From Gloeophyllum trabeum ATCC 11539 (lineage: Eukaryota > Basidiomycota > Agaricomycetes > Gloeophyllales > Gloeophyllaceae): a stretch of 41,083 nucleotides of DNA. Both the position numbers and the translations under genes were made by a program. The stretch covers positions 166,885 to 207,967 of the forward strand of contig NW_006920411.1 in NCBI RefSeq assembly GCF_000344685.1. The letters run 5' to 3'. Positions 21,027-32,070 of the stretch are shown here, in pieces. Below the pieces are notes generated by a model. The model was not told where the DNA came from and ran no database searches. It saw only the letters and a program-made list of their open reading frames with translations. The stretch's first letter is position 1. Every line of letters starts with the position of its first letter.

Positions 21027-23460
21027 TCACGTTGCCTGTTTATAAAGATAGTGCATATGATCGTGATACCGTCGCGGCTGCGTATCACGGACATCTTCGA
21101 GCATCCCGACATGAATATCGTATGTAGCGGCCCAGCCACTTCCTGAGAAATCCTCGGGCACAAGGACACCACTCGACCATTCGTCGATGGTTGCATGTAT
21201 CTGTGATAGATATGAGGGCCGCAACAGTACAATCAGAGGATCGACTCACCGCAGTACAGACAAAGGCCACCATCCCAAGCGGAGCCTCCAGCTCGTCTTC
21301 ACGGTCCTTGAGACTTGATGTGAACAACGATGGGTGGCGAAGCGCGAAGTTATTCTTCCCGGTGAAGAACGCCTGCCGCAGGATAGCTACAATAGCCCCC
21401 TGACGCCAGGGAAGCTTGTAGTTCACACGTCCTTCCTGAATCGAAAGGGTAAGCACCAGAAGACGGAGAAGTGGGACAACATACCCGGTGATCTCCCTCA
21501 AAGATGTACCGCTGAGCCTGCAGGAGATTTTTGACGTATGTGGCACTATCTTGCCTGAGCCCGTAGTGTCCGACACAATGTCCAGACGCAATACTCTTGA
21601 CGTCACGGCGTATGGTACTGATCCGGCCGTCAGCCTGTCGGAAATACCGTTAGTACTGTAAGATGGAATGACAGTTACGCACAATATCAGCAACGGCTTT
21701 ACGAAACTCTACTTGTGTCTTGTCCCGCAGGAGGTCCAGTATTGGCTTGTAGTGAGGCCCTAAGTCCTCAGCTGCACTTGCACAGGCGTCGAGTGCTACT
21801 TCATTCCGTTTGCCGGAATCGGGGTAGGCGTGCTTCGTGAAAATTTGAACGTGTATGTAGTCAATGCCTCTGCGTGCAACGGCCTGGATCTCCTGTGTCT
21901 GCGATGTAAGATTGAGCTTACCACGCTCATTGTAGATCAGCACTGTCATGTCATATGAATTGTCGGCGTCATCCGAGGCGACCAGGATAATGTCATCGTC
22001 GTCACGGGCTCCAGGGCGATGAGTAACCGCCTTAAGGCCCTTACGATGAGCAAGCCTTAACTTCTTCTGGTCAACGTCTTCATGATGTCGAGGCCAGATG
22101 GGTGCCTCAATGCTGGGATGAGAATATTGGGGGAGTTACTATGTAACAAGATTGGCGCACCTCCTGCTCGTGATCCTGCTCACGCTTTGACTTCACTTTC
22201 TTGTGGAGCTTACCCTCGACCGTGTATGCTGTCTGACTAGATAGCGCAGAACTTGAATTCTTGTCTCCGCCCTTCAGAACATGACTTTCGGAATTAGGGA
22301 GTGGAATGCGGGAGGTCTGAAGGACTTACCTTGGTAATGACGCCTTTGGCCTTCTGACGGCCCTCCCCGATAACATGGTCATCGTCCTCAAAGAGATCAA
22401 TCGCCTTGGGAGCCCCATGGACCAGTGCCTTACCCGAACCCACGCTATCATACGTTCGAATTGAATGAGCGGAAGATTTAGTCGAATGCATCGAGGTGCG
22501 TCGGGGTGCCGATGGAGCCTCATCGTCAGAGTCTTCAACATCCGGAATGCTGACAGTGCTTGAGTTAAAAGACGAGGCACTTGACTTACGCCGCATCTTC
22601 GGCGGTGCGTGCAAGACTATGTCGTAGTCATCGTCGCTGGGGTATTCGGCGGCATCGTTGAATGACGGAGCCTAGACCCAGCATCGTCTAATCAGTGGCA
22701 TGACCATCTGATGATTGTTACTCACCTCATACTCGAGGGCATCTGCAAGCGGACCTGCAGGCATCCGCATAAGGCGCTCGTCATCAGACTCTATCATCTC
22801 TGCCTCCTGCTCAGCGTAGTCCTCCCCATTGCTGTTGCTGTCATCCGCGTTGGACGGGGTATTTGACTCTTCTGAATCAGATGTGATGACCGCCGGTTTG
22901 TAAGCTGTCAGTAAATAAGTCACACAATGAACGTGTAAGTCATTACTATCGCTCACAGCGGGTCCGTGCAGCCGCTGCATCGGTCTCAGGCTTGTCCAAC
23001 GTATGATCATCTGTACTATAGTATAAATAGGAATGACGGGGGACTGGGCGGACCATCGTTACCTTTCTTGGTCTTTTTGGTCCGGTTCGTTGTTGCGGGT
23101 GCCATCACAGACCCCGCACGTTTCCGACCCGGGGCTTGGGAAGGTTGTTTCTTCTGCACCCATACTACGACCAATGTTCACATCAGTGTCTGGAAGACAG
23201 GTCCGCATTGCTAGAGAACGCGCATACCACGATTTTCCGCAGCCTTTCTCTTAGCGTCACGAGGAACTAGAGGGATATTAGTGAGTTTGCTGCCGGTCCA
23301 TCTGTCTCTGAGTGAACAGATTAGACTTACCAGTCGGCTTGTTCAGTTCTTTTGCATCTTGTTCTTCTTGACGCTTGCGGTTGATGGCTCTGGTCTGGGC
23401 CGCCTTCTGACTGGGAGTCAGACCAGAGCTGCTCGATTTTCCTGATGTGTGTTTTGACAT
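21027..23460 (-). CDS. DUF6532-like companion protein of the transposon, 629 residues, eleven exons
   Basis: Model: complement of 23460-23331, 23266-23228, 23164-23063, 23010-22957, 22904-22726, 22671-22330, 22271-22161, 22105-21683, 21634-21485, 21435-21250 and 21200-21027. Every junction keeps phase and the total is 630 codons including TGA. The N-terminal half is basic and nuclear-looking (PRDAKRKAAENR, TNRTKKTKK), then acidic and Ser-rich (SDSEES, SDDER, SDDDYD). The C-terminal half has the pattern I know from DUF6532: VQIFTKHAYPDSGKRNEVALDA, LLRDKTQVEFRKAVADI, ADGRISTIRRDVKSIA, VNYKLPWRQGAIVAILRQAFFTG, and the ending HDHMHYLYKQ. The biochemical role of this family is not known to me. It is transcribed away from the transposase across 256 bp. 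Nuclear accessory DNA-binding is an inference. The exon 8 acceptor (CATTGAG) is the least certain junction. Confidence 0.75.
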
Positions 23461-23716
23461 TCCACCGGTCACAGTTAGCAGAACGTGGGTACGTCAAGGA
23501 TTGCCCTCCCTGCAGCCAGGGAGATGGAGAGGATGGAGAGGCGAAAATTTCGGGTGGCGTTACATTGGCCTGCTGAGTCAGGGCGTAGGGTCCCGCCTGT
23601 CGCAGCTCATCCTGCCGGCTGGGCAGCGGCTGGTGCCGCAACGCTCGACACGTGATGTTTGTCGCGTTGCGAACTCGCGCTGTTAGTTGTATTGGTACGC
23701 TTTTCATTATTGGACT
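23461..23716. promoter_or_regulatory. Divergent promoter region inside the transposon
   Basis: The 256 bp between the two divergent start codons must carry both 5' untranslated regions and promoters. No clear TATA or subterminal-type motif stands out on either side. Sharing one region suggests coupled expression of transposase and companion protein. Confidence 0.45.
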
Positions 23717-26700
23717 ATGGTCGTCTGCTCTGGTTGCAGCATATCATTCACACTTGCTGGGTACACCCATCATCTGCAACGCACGCACAACCCCGTTTGT
23801 CAGGCCATATACGAACAAAATCAGTCATATGTCCCCACACCTCATAATACCAATCGACCGGACCACCAGGATAAGAAGAATGTCACGCCCGCGGACGATG
23901 CAGGGCTGCCGAAGTTCGCGGGAGACTTCTTTGGCGCTCACTACGGTGCCCAGGACTTTCCTGCGGAGGTGGATATGGACGTGGATGATGGAGCAATAGA
24001 CCAGGATCATGGCTTGCCCGACTCGGAGGAATCTGGAGATGATCAGGCAGAGTCAGACGAGTCAGAAGAAGATGACATTGACCATGAAATAAGGTGGGAA
24101 CCCGAGGTACCTGCCTGTCCACGCCCAGATGCCGATGACTGGGACGAAGCGGATACCGACTCTGCTGCATCTGACCCCGGGGATTCTACAGAACGAGTGG
24201 GGAGAGCCAATGCCGAGGAGACCCTCCGCAAGCAGCCGATCGTTGAGAAGTTCCGATATGGTGATGCTGGCGCACCTATACAAGACGCTGAGGTAGCAGT
24301 GAACTCGTATAATCAGTATATGCATGCAATGGCCGGTTCCTCAGCCAGTTTATGGGCACCTTTTGCCTCGAAGCTTGATTGGGACTTGGCGCGATGGGCA
24401 AAACTGAGAGGACCGAGTTCAACAGCTCTGACGGAGTTGTTGCAAATCGAAGGAGTGAGACTTACTCTAAAGATTGCGCAGGCGTCATTTCTGAATGCTC
24501 TTCTAGATCCGAGAGACATTGGGGTTATCCTATAAGGATTCTGACTCCTTGAATAAAATAGTTGACAGTTTACCTGGTCGCCCAAAGTTCAAACGAGAGG
24601 AAGTAGTCGTCGCCGGAGAAGCATTTGAAATCTATCACCGTGATGTATTAGAGTGCATACGCGCTCTGTATGGTGATCCGGAGTTCGCTGCGGACCTAAT
24701 TTTTGCGCCGGAGCGACATTACGCTGATGTGGACAAGACGGTACGAATGTATTCAGATATGCACACGGGAAAGTGGTGGTGGGCCACGCAGGTGAGCGGT
24801 GGACCGCACTTCTACCCACGTATTTTGGGGTATCTAATATCAGATGATTCTCCTTCACTCATGACAGAAAGAGCTTGAACATAAACGACCTGGAGGAACT
24901 ATCGTGCCGGTCATCATATCGTCCGACAAGACACAGGTTACTCTCTTTGGGAACAAGTCTGCGTATCCGGTGTACATGACAATAGGAAATCTACCAAAGG
25001 AAATACGGCGGAAGCCGTCGCGCGGCGGTCATGTACTTCTCGGCTATCTTCCGACGACCCGTCTCAGTCACATTACCAATCGTGCAGCCCGCCGTCGGAC
25101 CCTTGCGAACCTCTTCCACTCATGCGTTCGTCGAATCCTGCATCCATTAAAGAAGGCTGGTGAGACAGGTCTCATTATGGCGAGCGGTGATGGAGTGCAC
25201 CGACGAGTGCATCCATTGTTTGTAACCTTTGTTGGGGACTACCCAGAGCAGGTTCTTGTGACGGGGGTCAAAACGGGCCAGTGCCCAAGATGTCCCGTCC
25301 CACATGATGAGCTGGGGGAATGCGACCCCGATAATCCTTATGCATTTCGGGACATGGATGTCGTGCTCGATGCCCTCGGACATATTACGGAGGGACCTAC
25401 AGCATTCGTGAAGGCGTGCGCCGAGGCAGGGATTAAGCCGATTCAACATCCCTTCTGGGAAGATCTCCCCTACGTGAATATTTTCCAATCCATCACGCCT
25501 GACATCTTGCATCAACTCTACCAGGGCATGATGAAACATTTCATATCATGGGTCACGAAGATGTGTGGTGCCGCGGAGATCGACGCCCGCTGTCGCCGTT
25601 TCCCCCCAAATCACCATGTCCGGCTGTTCATGAAGGGTATCAGTACACTTTCGAAGGTCACCGGCCGGGAGCATGCGCAGATGTGTCAACTACTGCTTGG
25701 CCTTGTCATTGATATTCGCCTCCCCGATCGTCTGTCGTCTATTCGCCTTGTACGCGCCACCCGCGCTCTCTTGGATTTCTGCTATCTTGCACAGTATCCG
25801 GTTCACACTGACGAGAGCCTCAGAATCCTCGAAGGTGCACTACAGCGATTTCACGAGAACAAAGTTGTATTTGTGGACCTTGGTATCCGAAACGATTTCA
25901 ATATCCCAAAATTACACGCATTACTCCACTACCTCGCTTCCATCAAGATCTTTGGGACTACGGACAATTACAACACAGAATACACTGAACGCCTGCACAT
26001 CGACTACGCGAAAGATGCATACCGTGCTACAAACCATAAGGACGAGTATCCTCAAATGACAAGATGGCTAGAGCGACGCGAGAAAGTTTTACGCCATGAG
26101 AAGTACATCCTCTGGCGTATGGCGGGTTGTCCAGCGCCAGCTGCGAAGGCAGAAGATGATGTCGGACTGCACGACCATCTTCGCATGGCACGTCATCCAA
26201 CCCTGAAAGCCGTCTCGTTACCTACTGTTTGCTCTGAATATGGTGCAGAGTTCTTTAATGCTGCTCTCGCTAGATTTGTTGTGCAGTATCACAATCCTCA
26301 ACTTTCTCGGGCACAACTCGAGGATGCGGCGGCAAGTCTGACCATCCGCTTCCAAACCATCCCCGTCTATCACAAGATCAAGTTCTGGAACACAGACCCC
26401 TTCGGGCGCAAGTCGCTACTAGATTCAGCGGATGCTGTACATGTACGACCGGCACGTCAGGACTCACGCGACCGTGCAGTTCCGCCTCGGTTCGACACGG
26501 TACTTGTAAATCTGGGGAGCGGGACTATTGGCTTGCAAGGTGAGTCAGGTATTCATAACTATCTTAAGGGGACCATATTGAGTCGTATTCAGGCTATCGC
26601 GTTGCTCAGGTCCGCGTTGTGTTCTCCATACCGCCTCGAGCAGTTGCAACTTTATTCAAGCAGCCGCCGCCAGGCCACCTAGCATATGTTGAGTGGTTTA

Positions 26701-26942
26701 CAGCATTTTCAATGACTCCGGATGCAAATTCAGGTATGTATAAGGTCTCACGTTCTATACAGAATGGGGAGCGTTTAGCCAGTGTCATTCCGGTCTGTCA
26801 GATCGAGCGCAGTGTACATCTCTTCCCAAAGTGGGGTCCCGTGGCTCCTCGGGAGTGGTCAAGTAGTACCGTCTTGGATTCAGCTCCTGCCTTCTTTGTT
26901 AATCCTTTCTTAGACAGACATACCTTTGTCACACTGTTGTAG
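23717..26942 (+). CDS. Plavaka-type transposase, 1014 residues, four exons
   Basis: Model: 23717-24454, 24507-24791, 24868-26539 and 26593-26942; introns are 52, 76 and 53 nt with GT-AG ends and phases agree. The product cuts and pastes the element's DNA in the nucleus. Residues 4-28 form a Cys/His finger (C4, C7, H19, H24, C28) for DNA binding, followed by an acidic stretch at about 85-130. The conserved core runs from LLQIEGIRETLGLSYK (exon 1/2 join) through FAPERHY and HTGKWWWATQ to VPVIISSDKTQ, GDGVHRRVHP, FVGDYPEQVLVTG, CPRCPVPHDELGE, TPDILHQLYQGMMKH and TEYTERLHIDYAKDAYRATN. Candidate catalytic acids are D361 and D465 plus a Glu in the TERLHIDYAK block. The end, LAYVEWFTAF to SVHLFPKWGPVAP and VLDSAPAFFVNPF, is typical of Plavaka. 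I see no stop or frame break. The ATG at 23717 is chosen because it directly precedes the finger. Confidence 0.88.
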
Positions 26943-27179
26943 CTTACTTACATGGCACAGATATACTATGTGATGCCCAGGTAACGCGATTGCCCCTGGT
27001 GTGGCATTTCGAGGACTGTGTCACAGCGTGGTCACACTGCTTGTCATCTTATTCCCGATTGCTACTGTGTCAGTCTCAGTCTTTTTCCGTCTGTATTCTA
27101 CAGACAACCCTAACCTCATGTAGCTGTGGTTGAGATGTGGGACTGCTGACAATGGAAAATATGAATCACAACCACACTA

Positions 27180-27268
27180 TCATGCAACTTTATGCAAATA
27201 TTATGCAACATCATGCAATCTTATTGACTGTTATTATAGTAAGCTGCATTATGTCTAATCTGGTATGC
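27180..27268. repeat. Right subterminal repeats
   Basis: The GCATTATGTCTAAT motif occurs at 27245-27259 and again at 27267-27280, running into the right terminal repeat. Upstream, the phased CATGCAACTT, TATGCAAATA and CATGCAATCT strings (27181-27225) form a further short repeat. The 26943-27180 stretch is otherwise 3' flank of the transposase gene. Confidence 0.65.
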
Positions 27269-27371
27269 ATTATGTCTAATTAGCTTGGGAGGGTTTTCCT
27301 GATGACTAACGACACATCGCCTGAGGAAAGAGAACAGTTCGAGGTCTCTCATGACAGATGACGCATCTTAG

Positions 27372-29904
27372 GGAAGGCTCAAGTTGAGTCCACAAAAGCA
27401 TAGTATACTTGCACAGGTCTCTTTCAAGGAATTCTTACAGAGTAGTCAATTGCTGAATGTAAAATGTCTTTGTGGCATGTGGCCGAATGTATGATAATTG
27501 TGGCTTCTGTTTCTACACGCCCAGCCAGGCTAGGACTCTTCATCCCATCGATCGCACAGTTGGTAGAAATGCAACAATCAGGCTGCTCCAATGGCAGAGA
27601 GGTTCAGGCGTCCCGTATGTTCACGGACTCAATGATCAGCATGGACTAACTCTCATGCCGTCCAGTCGGCGAACTGTCGGCTCGGGCGTACATCGGACAT
27701 CACGGAAGAAGTCCAAGTCTGTCTGCTGCTTCAGGGCTCTTGCCTGCTTTCGTCCGAGGGTCTACGTTATATAGAGCTCGACAGGTCGCACGTCATTCAA
27801 TGGAGTCTAGTTTTCGCGCCAATATTTGATAATTGCAGATATACATACCATTCTCACTCAGTGCTGATGGGCAAATTTACCCTCGGACCAATGGGACCAT
27901 AACTGTAACTGCCCCTTACCCCAAAATAAGATAGGTGTGATGAGTCGTTGAGCGGCGTTAACTGGCTCCCCCTGAACCGGTTGTCAGATGTTTGGCTCTA
28001 TAGGGCACCTTGACTTGTTAGTCGGCGTGCTTTGCCGTGCTTAGTGACCACTTACGGCATAATTTGCACACCAGCCGTTCGGACCTAGGATGGATGTGGC
28101 AATGAACTTGCAATTGAATGTCGGGATACTAGGCGCTTCTCGGGTCTAGCCGCGAAACATCCATACGAAGTAGGGTTAGGGCTCAGCCTGTCAGGTTTGT
28201 CTCGAAATTGCTCCTTACTCGCCTTGCGTCCGTCGTTTGTCCGTCATTCTCCCGCATACTGGATTATAGTCGGTTCTGGGTGACAAAGTCGCTTTTCTGT
28301 CTGCGATCAGAGTGCTCCTTCGTGGCGCTCCATGTTCCTGTCTGTGCCCTGTGATATATGTTTGCTCGTAAATCAACGCGGTCCTCCTGGGACCTGGTAC
28401 ATCTTTGCTACCGCCTGCTACTTCCAACTCTTTCTCCGCATAAACCCCCAAGAGTGCAGCCAGGCTGAACGTAAGTGACCTCTTTATTGGCCATCTGTAA
28501 TACGATATCACGAAGCTTGCAGCGGAAGCGGAAGCGTTGCTGGGTCCAGTTGAGGGAAAGCGAGGGTGTGCCCGAGAGTAGTAATCTGCACTCGAATTCA
28601 TTCGACAGTCACTTTCAGGCTCAGGCTCACTTTCTGGATCTTTGGAGCCCCTGTCCCAAACTCTGTGCTGCGCGTTCACTTCACTGTATTGCCTACTTTT
28701 GTGCCTTCGTGCCTTCATTCCAGTCTGAATTCATCTTCTTACTTAAGATTCACCACTTCTCCAGGTGGCAAGAGAAGCAGCTCTCCATTTTTGAAAGTGT
28801 GGAGACTGCTGAGGTCATTTCACACTTCCTGCCCGGCGTTCTGCGACGATCTACCGGACTCTGAGCGTATGTCGATAAGGGCTGTGAATCGTGACTTTGC
28901 AGAGCATGAGACTTGCTCGGCGGAGTTAAATGCAATACCCGATGAAGTTAATCGTGTAGGGCATCTTTGGTAACAGTCGTTCTCCCCACTCTGCCTCTGA
29001 GATCAAATAAATACCCTGTTTGGCTAGGAAACGGGCCTCTAGGGGAATTTGTGCTCTTTCCGCCCATCACTGAATGGTACGAAGTGCATATATGCAAATA
29101 ATGAGCTCGACATCTGACTTCCCCTGTCTACAGCCCGACGCGGGGAAGGCGATTACATATGATTCGTCACAGCTTTCACGTGCATCCCATGATATTGAAG
29201 GCTGTGTACGATGCTCGACTATATGATCCTGGACGAGCGTGTGGAGACAGAACCTCCTTTCTGGGTGGCAACCCTAGATCACCCTGCGACCGCTTCACAC
29301 CGGGTGTGGATGACAGCCGCCCCATGATTTAAGGTGAGTTTGTCGCATCATGATCATGCCTTCTGACGCTGCGCAGACTTCTGATAGAGCTTGTTGGCAT
29401 TGCGATAACACTGACTACGAGTTCATTTCTGAGAGTACCAGGCAGAACCGGCTGCCGACCCACTTATACTTCATCCGTTCTTGCTTTAGGGTCACAGGAT
29501 GATGAAGACTGATGTTGACGGACCTGATACGTAGGTCATGCAGCGCCTCAGCGTTGGTTCAGCTGGTGTAAACATGATTGGCATGCATTACGCTGGGCCA
29601 CATACTGGACATCAGTATGTATGGTTCGGCAGCCTCAGGGCATCAGCAAGCAGCCACTGGGAGAAACATCGGACGCATTTATCCTGTTTCCACCGACCTA
29701 GTGCTATACTGGCTGGCAGAACGGTATACCGAGACGTCCTTTGATGGCCCTGCCTTGCTTGTTCGGCATCTGGGTGCCACATTGATTGATACCTAAAACT
29801 GGCTGATACCCTTCTCTTTTATAACCATGGTATAGCGGTCTGACCCTGCGCTGGAGCACTCTTATCCCTGAACCGGTAGACCACCCTCAGAGGTCGAGTC
29901 TGAG
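27372..29904. repeat. Spacer 2, duplicated counterpart of spacer 1
   Basis: The order of matching blocks is the same as in spacer 1, including the GTTGAGCGG-GTTAACTGGCT region near 27950, GGATGGATGTGGCAATGAA near 28090, the GCAGCGGAAGCGGAAGCG run near 28520 and GGGGAATTTGTGCTCTTTCC near 29042. The segment 28570-29025 has no counterpart in spacer 1, and plus-strand frames in it (28475-28973) have no recognisable product. Sequence divergence is substantial, so the duplication is not recent. Confidence 0.6.
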
Positions 29905-31510
29905 ATGAACCTGTCTACTGTGCACACCGATCTTGTGTGGGTAAAATCCGAGACAACTATAACACCCGAGATTAGAAGGCCTACCCTTATCTCAACATGT
30001 GTACGTATTCCTCTCGTCCAACGACCATACCTTTCAACCTGACATCAATTCATAGTTTGAGGGTGGTTTATACGGTGAGGGATCCGGTAACATGTTGGAT
30101 TAATTCCAGAGAAGCTAACCGTTCATAAAATCAGCGCTTTATATGCTTGCATTCTTTTCCAGTGTCTTGATAACTTGGCGAAGGGCACACAGTTCTCCCT
30201 TGCACCTGCGCTTGCAGGTGGTTCTGCTAATTCTCTTTATAGGGACTACAGCAAATTTCTTCATTGATGTGTACGGAACGGTCTTGCTCGGTCGAGGCAT
30301 CGGATACTCTTCTAATATCACCCATATTATCCGAGAGCAAAATATCTATAATATGATCTATGTTGTGCATGATGGGATCCTCGGCTTAAATGTGTACGTC
30401 TCAGGAATGCTTTTTATCCATTCCAATTATATTAACATCCACTAGCTTTATTGCGGATGCACTTCTGGTATGCTCCGCTAACATTTCAGTAGCACTGAGC
30501 GGTCTTGACCTGTGTATTAAACCAAAGGTTTGGCGGTACTACGTCTTCTGGAATGGGACGTTATTGGCAATCCTAGTTCCCATCATCCTGCTGGTCATAG
30601 AGATAGGTGAGCACTAGATTGCTCCCTTGACATAGCCACATATTCCTGACCAATATTACAGCTCTCCACAGTCATCGTTTTCCAGGCTCTCAAGTACCTA
30701 ATTCAGCGGGATACCCCTGTGTCAGATCCCGTGCCTGTAGAATGGTACAAAGTCTCCTCCACACTCTCAGTCTTGAATAAGGCATATTACTTGTCGACAT
30801 TCGCCATAAACATAATCCTAAGTATTGCTATATGTGAGTGCACGGTTTGAACCAGGTACCAACATGCCAACGGCATCTTAGCATGGACAATATGGCGTAT
30901 GTCACGCCCAATTCAAGAAGGACGCTCTACCCCACTACCCAAGTATTCTCGCATAGCGCATATTATGTGAGTTTCTTACTTGACATACTTCAACTTCCTG
31001 AAATCTCGCATCCTCAGTCTGGAATCTGGAATAATATATTCCATGATCATACTCCTTGCCATGGTACCGGCCGGCGGAATCCTACAAGTAAGAGTTTGTT
31101 GTCAGTTGATGCGAGATATTTTACTTGCTGACCGACACATTCAGTCTCTTTCCAGTGCGGCTCTCCTTATAAGTATTGTAAGTGTCTTTGTACAGCAACA
31201 TGAAAAATCGGACATAACGTCAACTATATTTCAGGGTCTGGTTCCAACTACCGTAGTCATCCTGCTGACACTCGGGAAAACCGTGGAAAACCTGTCACCC
31301 AGGCACACGGGCATGATGACTGTGTCTGCTATGCGCTTCGGTTCAGGACCTAGCGCCGAAACGAGTACGCAGCAGAGCGGTACTATTGAAGCAATCAACG
31401 TCGTACTGGACAACTCGACTCTAGATGAAGACATTGATGATAGAGCAGGAATAATGTGTACCAAAGAGAAAGAAACGGACTCGAGTGGTGCAGTAGTTGA
31501 AGAAGGTTAG
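29905..31510 (+). CDS. Multi-pass (about seven-helix) membrane protein, copy D, 366 residues
   Basis: Model: 29905-29940, 30056-30074, 30135-30393, 30446-30606, 30672-30833, 30882-30966, 31018-31087, 31145-31177 and 31235-31510. All phases agree, giving 367 codons with stop. Hydrophobic helices include LYMLAFFSSVLITW, LQVVLLILFIGTTANFFIDVY, FIADALLVC, TLLAILVPIILLVIEIVIVF, TFAINIILSIAI, GIIYSMIILLAMVP and AALLISIGLVPTTVVILLTLG; the tail is hydrophilic and Ser/Asp-rich. Such proteins are common in Agaricomycetes and uncharacterised. A receptor-like role would be a guess. D is the only copy here without a frame break. Its intron before exon 5 must end at 30671 (CCACAG), ten bases beyond the site used in B, which compensates for a five-base loss. 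The 19-nt exon 2 is the weakest part of the model. Confidence 0.65.
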
Positions 31511-31708
31511 GAGCATGATTAACCTACGGCCCACGGCGGGTTGGAAGGGAGCTTATCCATACCGTCGTTCCATCCGACTCCAGTTCGCGACTTGGAACAC
31601 CTTAAAAGGGTGTATATGATTGATGTTATTTCGCTTATGGCCGATTATCTCAGTTGGGGTCAGGCTATTCAGCCGATACCGCAGTCGAATTACCCTTCAT
31701 ATGTAAGA
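31511..31708. other. 3' flank of copy D
   Basis: Short flank between copy D and the MITE-like element; nothing further recognised. Confidence 0.4.
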
Positions 31709-31710
31709 TA

Positions 31711-32068
31711 CAGTGCCTTGCATAAGAAACTGAACATCGCATTTCCGCGCGCGCGCCAAATATACCCTTTTCGGGTATCGGCAAATGTGCGGCACCGGGC
31801 AAAGACCCATTGAGAGGGAGGGTAGCTAGGCATACAGGTGGGGGCAGAGTATAATGATTTACAGCCCTTAGTGTACTAAGTGTAGTTGTAGAATATACAT
31901 TTCATGCATTCTCTGAAGCCTTTCGAGCCGTCTCGGGTCGTCTGCGAGTCCCTGCCCAACAAACGGTCCCGCGAGAGGCCTTCCGGACCTACCCGATTCA
32001 GAAAAGGGTATATTTGGCGCGAACAAACAACGCGCGCGGAAATGTTCAGTTTCTTATGCAAGGCACTG
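31711..32068. mobile_element. MITE-like element with TA target duplication
   Basis: It begins CAGTGCCTTGCATAAG (31711) and ends with the reverse complement (to 32068), and is flanked by TA on both sides (31709-31710 and 32069-32070). The inverted repeats extend inward for about 70 bp with small gaps, through GAAACTGAACAT, ATTTCCGCGCGCG and CCAAATATACCC. TA duplication and CAGT termini fit the Tc1/mariner group. At 358 bp it has no coding capacity and would need a transposase from elsewhere. It lies in the tail-to-tail gap between copies D and E. Confidence 0.8.
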
Positions 32069-32070
32069 TA

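Larger units (their letters stand above)
20652..27304 (+). mobile_element. Plavaka-type (CACTA-related) DNA transposon, two genes, apparently complete
   Basis: Terminal inverted repeats of 36 bp lie at 20652-20687 and 27269-27304, with three mismatches and no gaps. The shared inner core is AGCTAATTAGACATAAT. ACATC occurs at 20651-20655 and 27314-27318 and is the best target-duplication candidate. With it the element would be 20656-27313, so the exact ends are uncertain by about ten bases. Inside are two divergent genes with intact spliced frames: a transposase (plus) and a DUF6532-like protein (minus). Subterminal copies of the terminal motif occur at both ends, as in CACTA-group elements where they bind transposase. 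The insertion sits in the last exon of membrane-protein copy C. Both frames and both ends being intact suggests a young, possibly autonomous copy. Confidence 0.85.
19080..27371 (+). pseudogene. Multi-pass membrane protein, copy C, frameshifted and split by a transposon
   Basis: It starts MADIPVQQ, followed by a GTGCGC donor. The next exon reads KVVYTVRYSAGLAGG and a membrane helix LYLLTFITGFIIIC, then loses the frame near 19410, where one base is missing before the conserved GTTANLILD block. The rest follows copy A up to 20655, in the last exon (GAPDGSESKPDIH). There the 6.65-kb element intervenes. The tail resumes at about 27319 (LRKENSSRSLMTDDAS, TAG at 27369-27371). Joining the two flanks with one copy of the ACATC target restores an unbroken last exon, so the element landed in a gene of normal structure at its 3' end. 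Confidence 0.7.

Noticed and set aside
23687..23719. TTG start ten codons upstream of the transposase ATG
   Set aside because: Eukaryotic genes start at ATG, and the in-frame ATG at 23717 sits directly before the zinc-finger residues.
24455..26592. Apparent frameshifts in the transposase gene
   Set aside because: Each frame change coincides with a GT-AG intron of 52-76 nt, and the joined protein matches the family across each junction.
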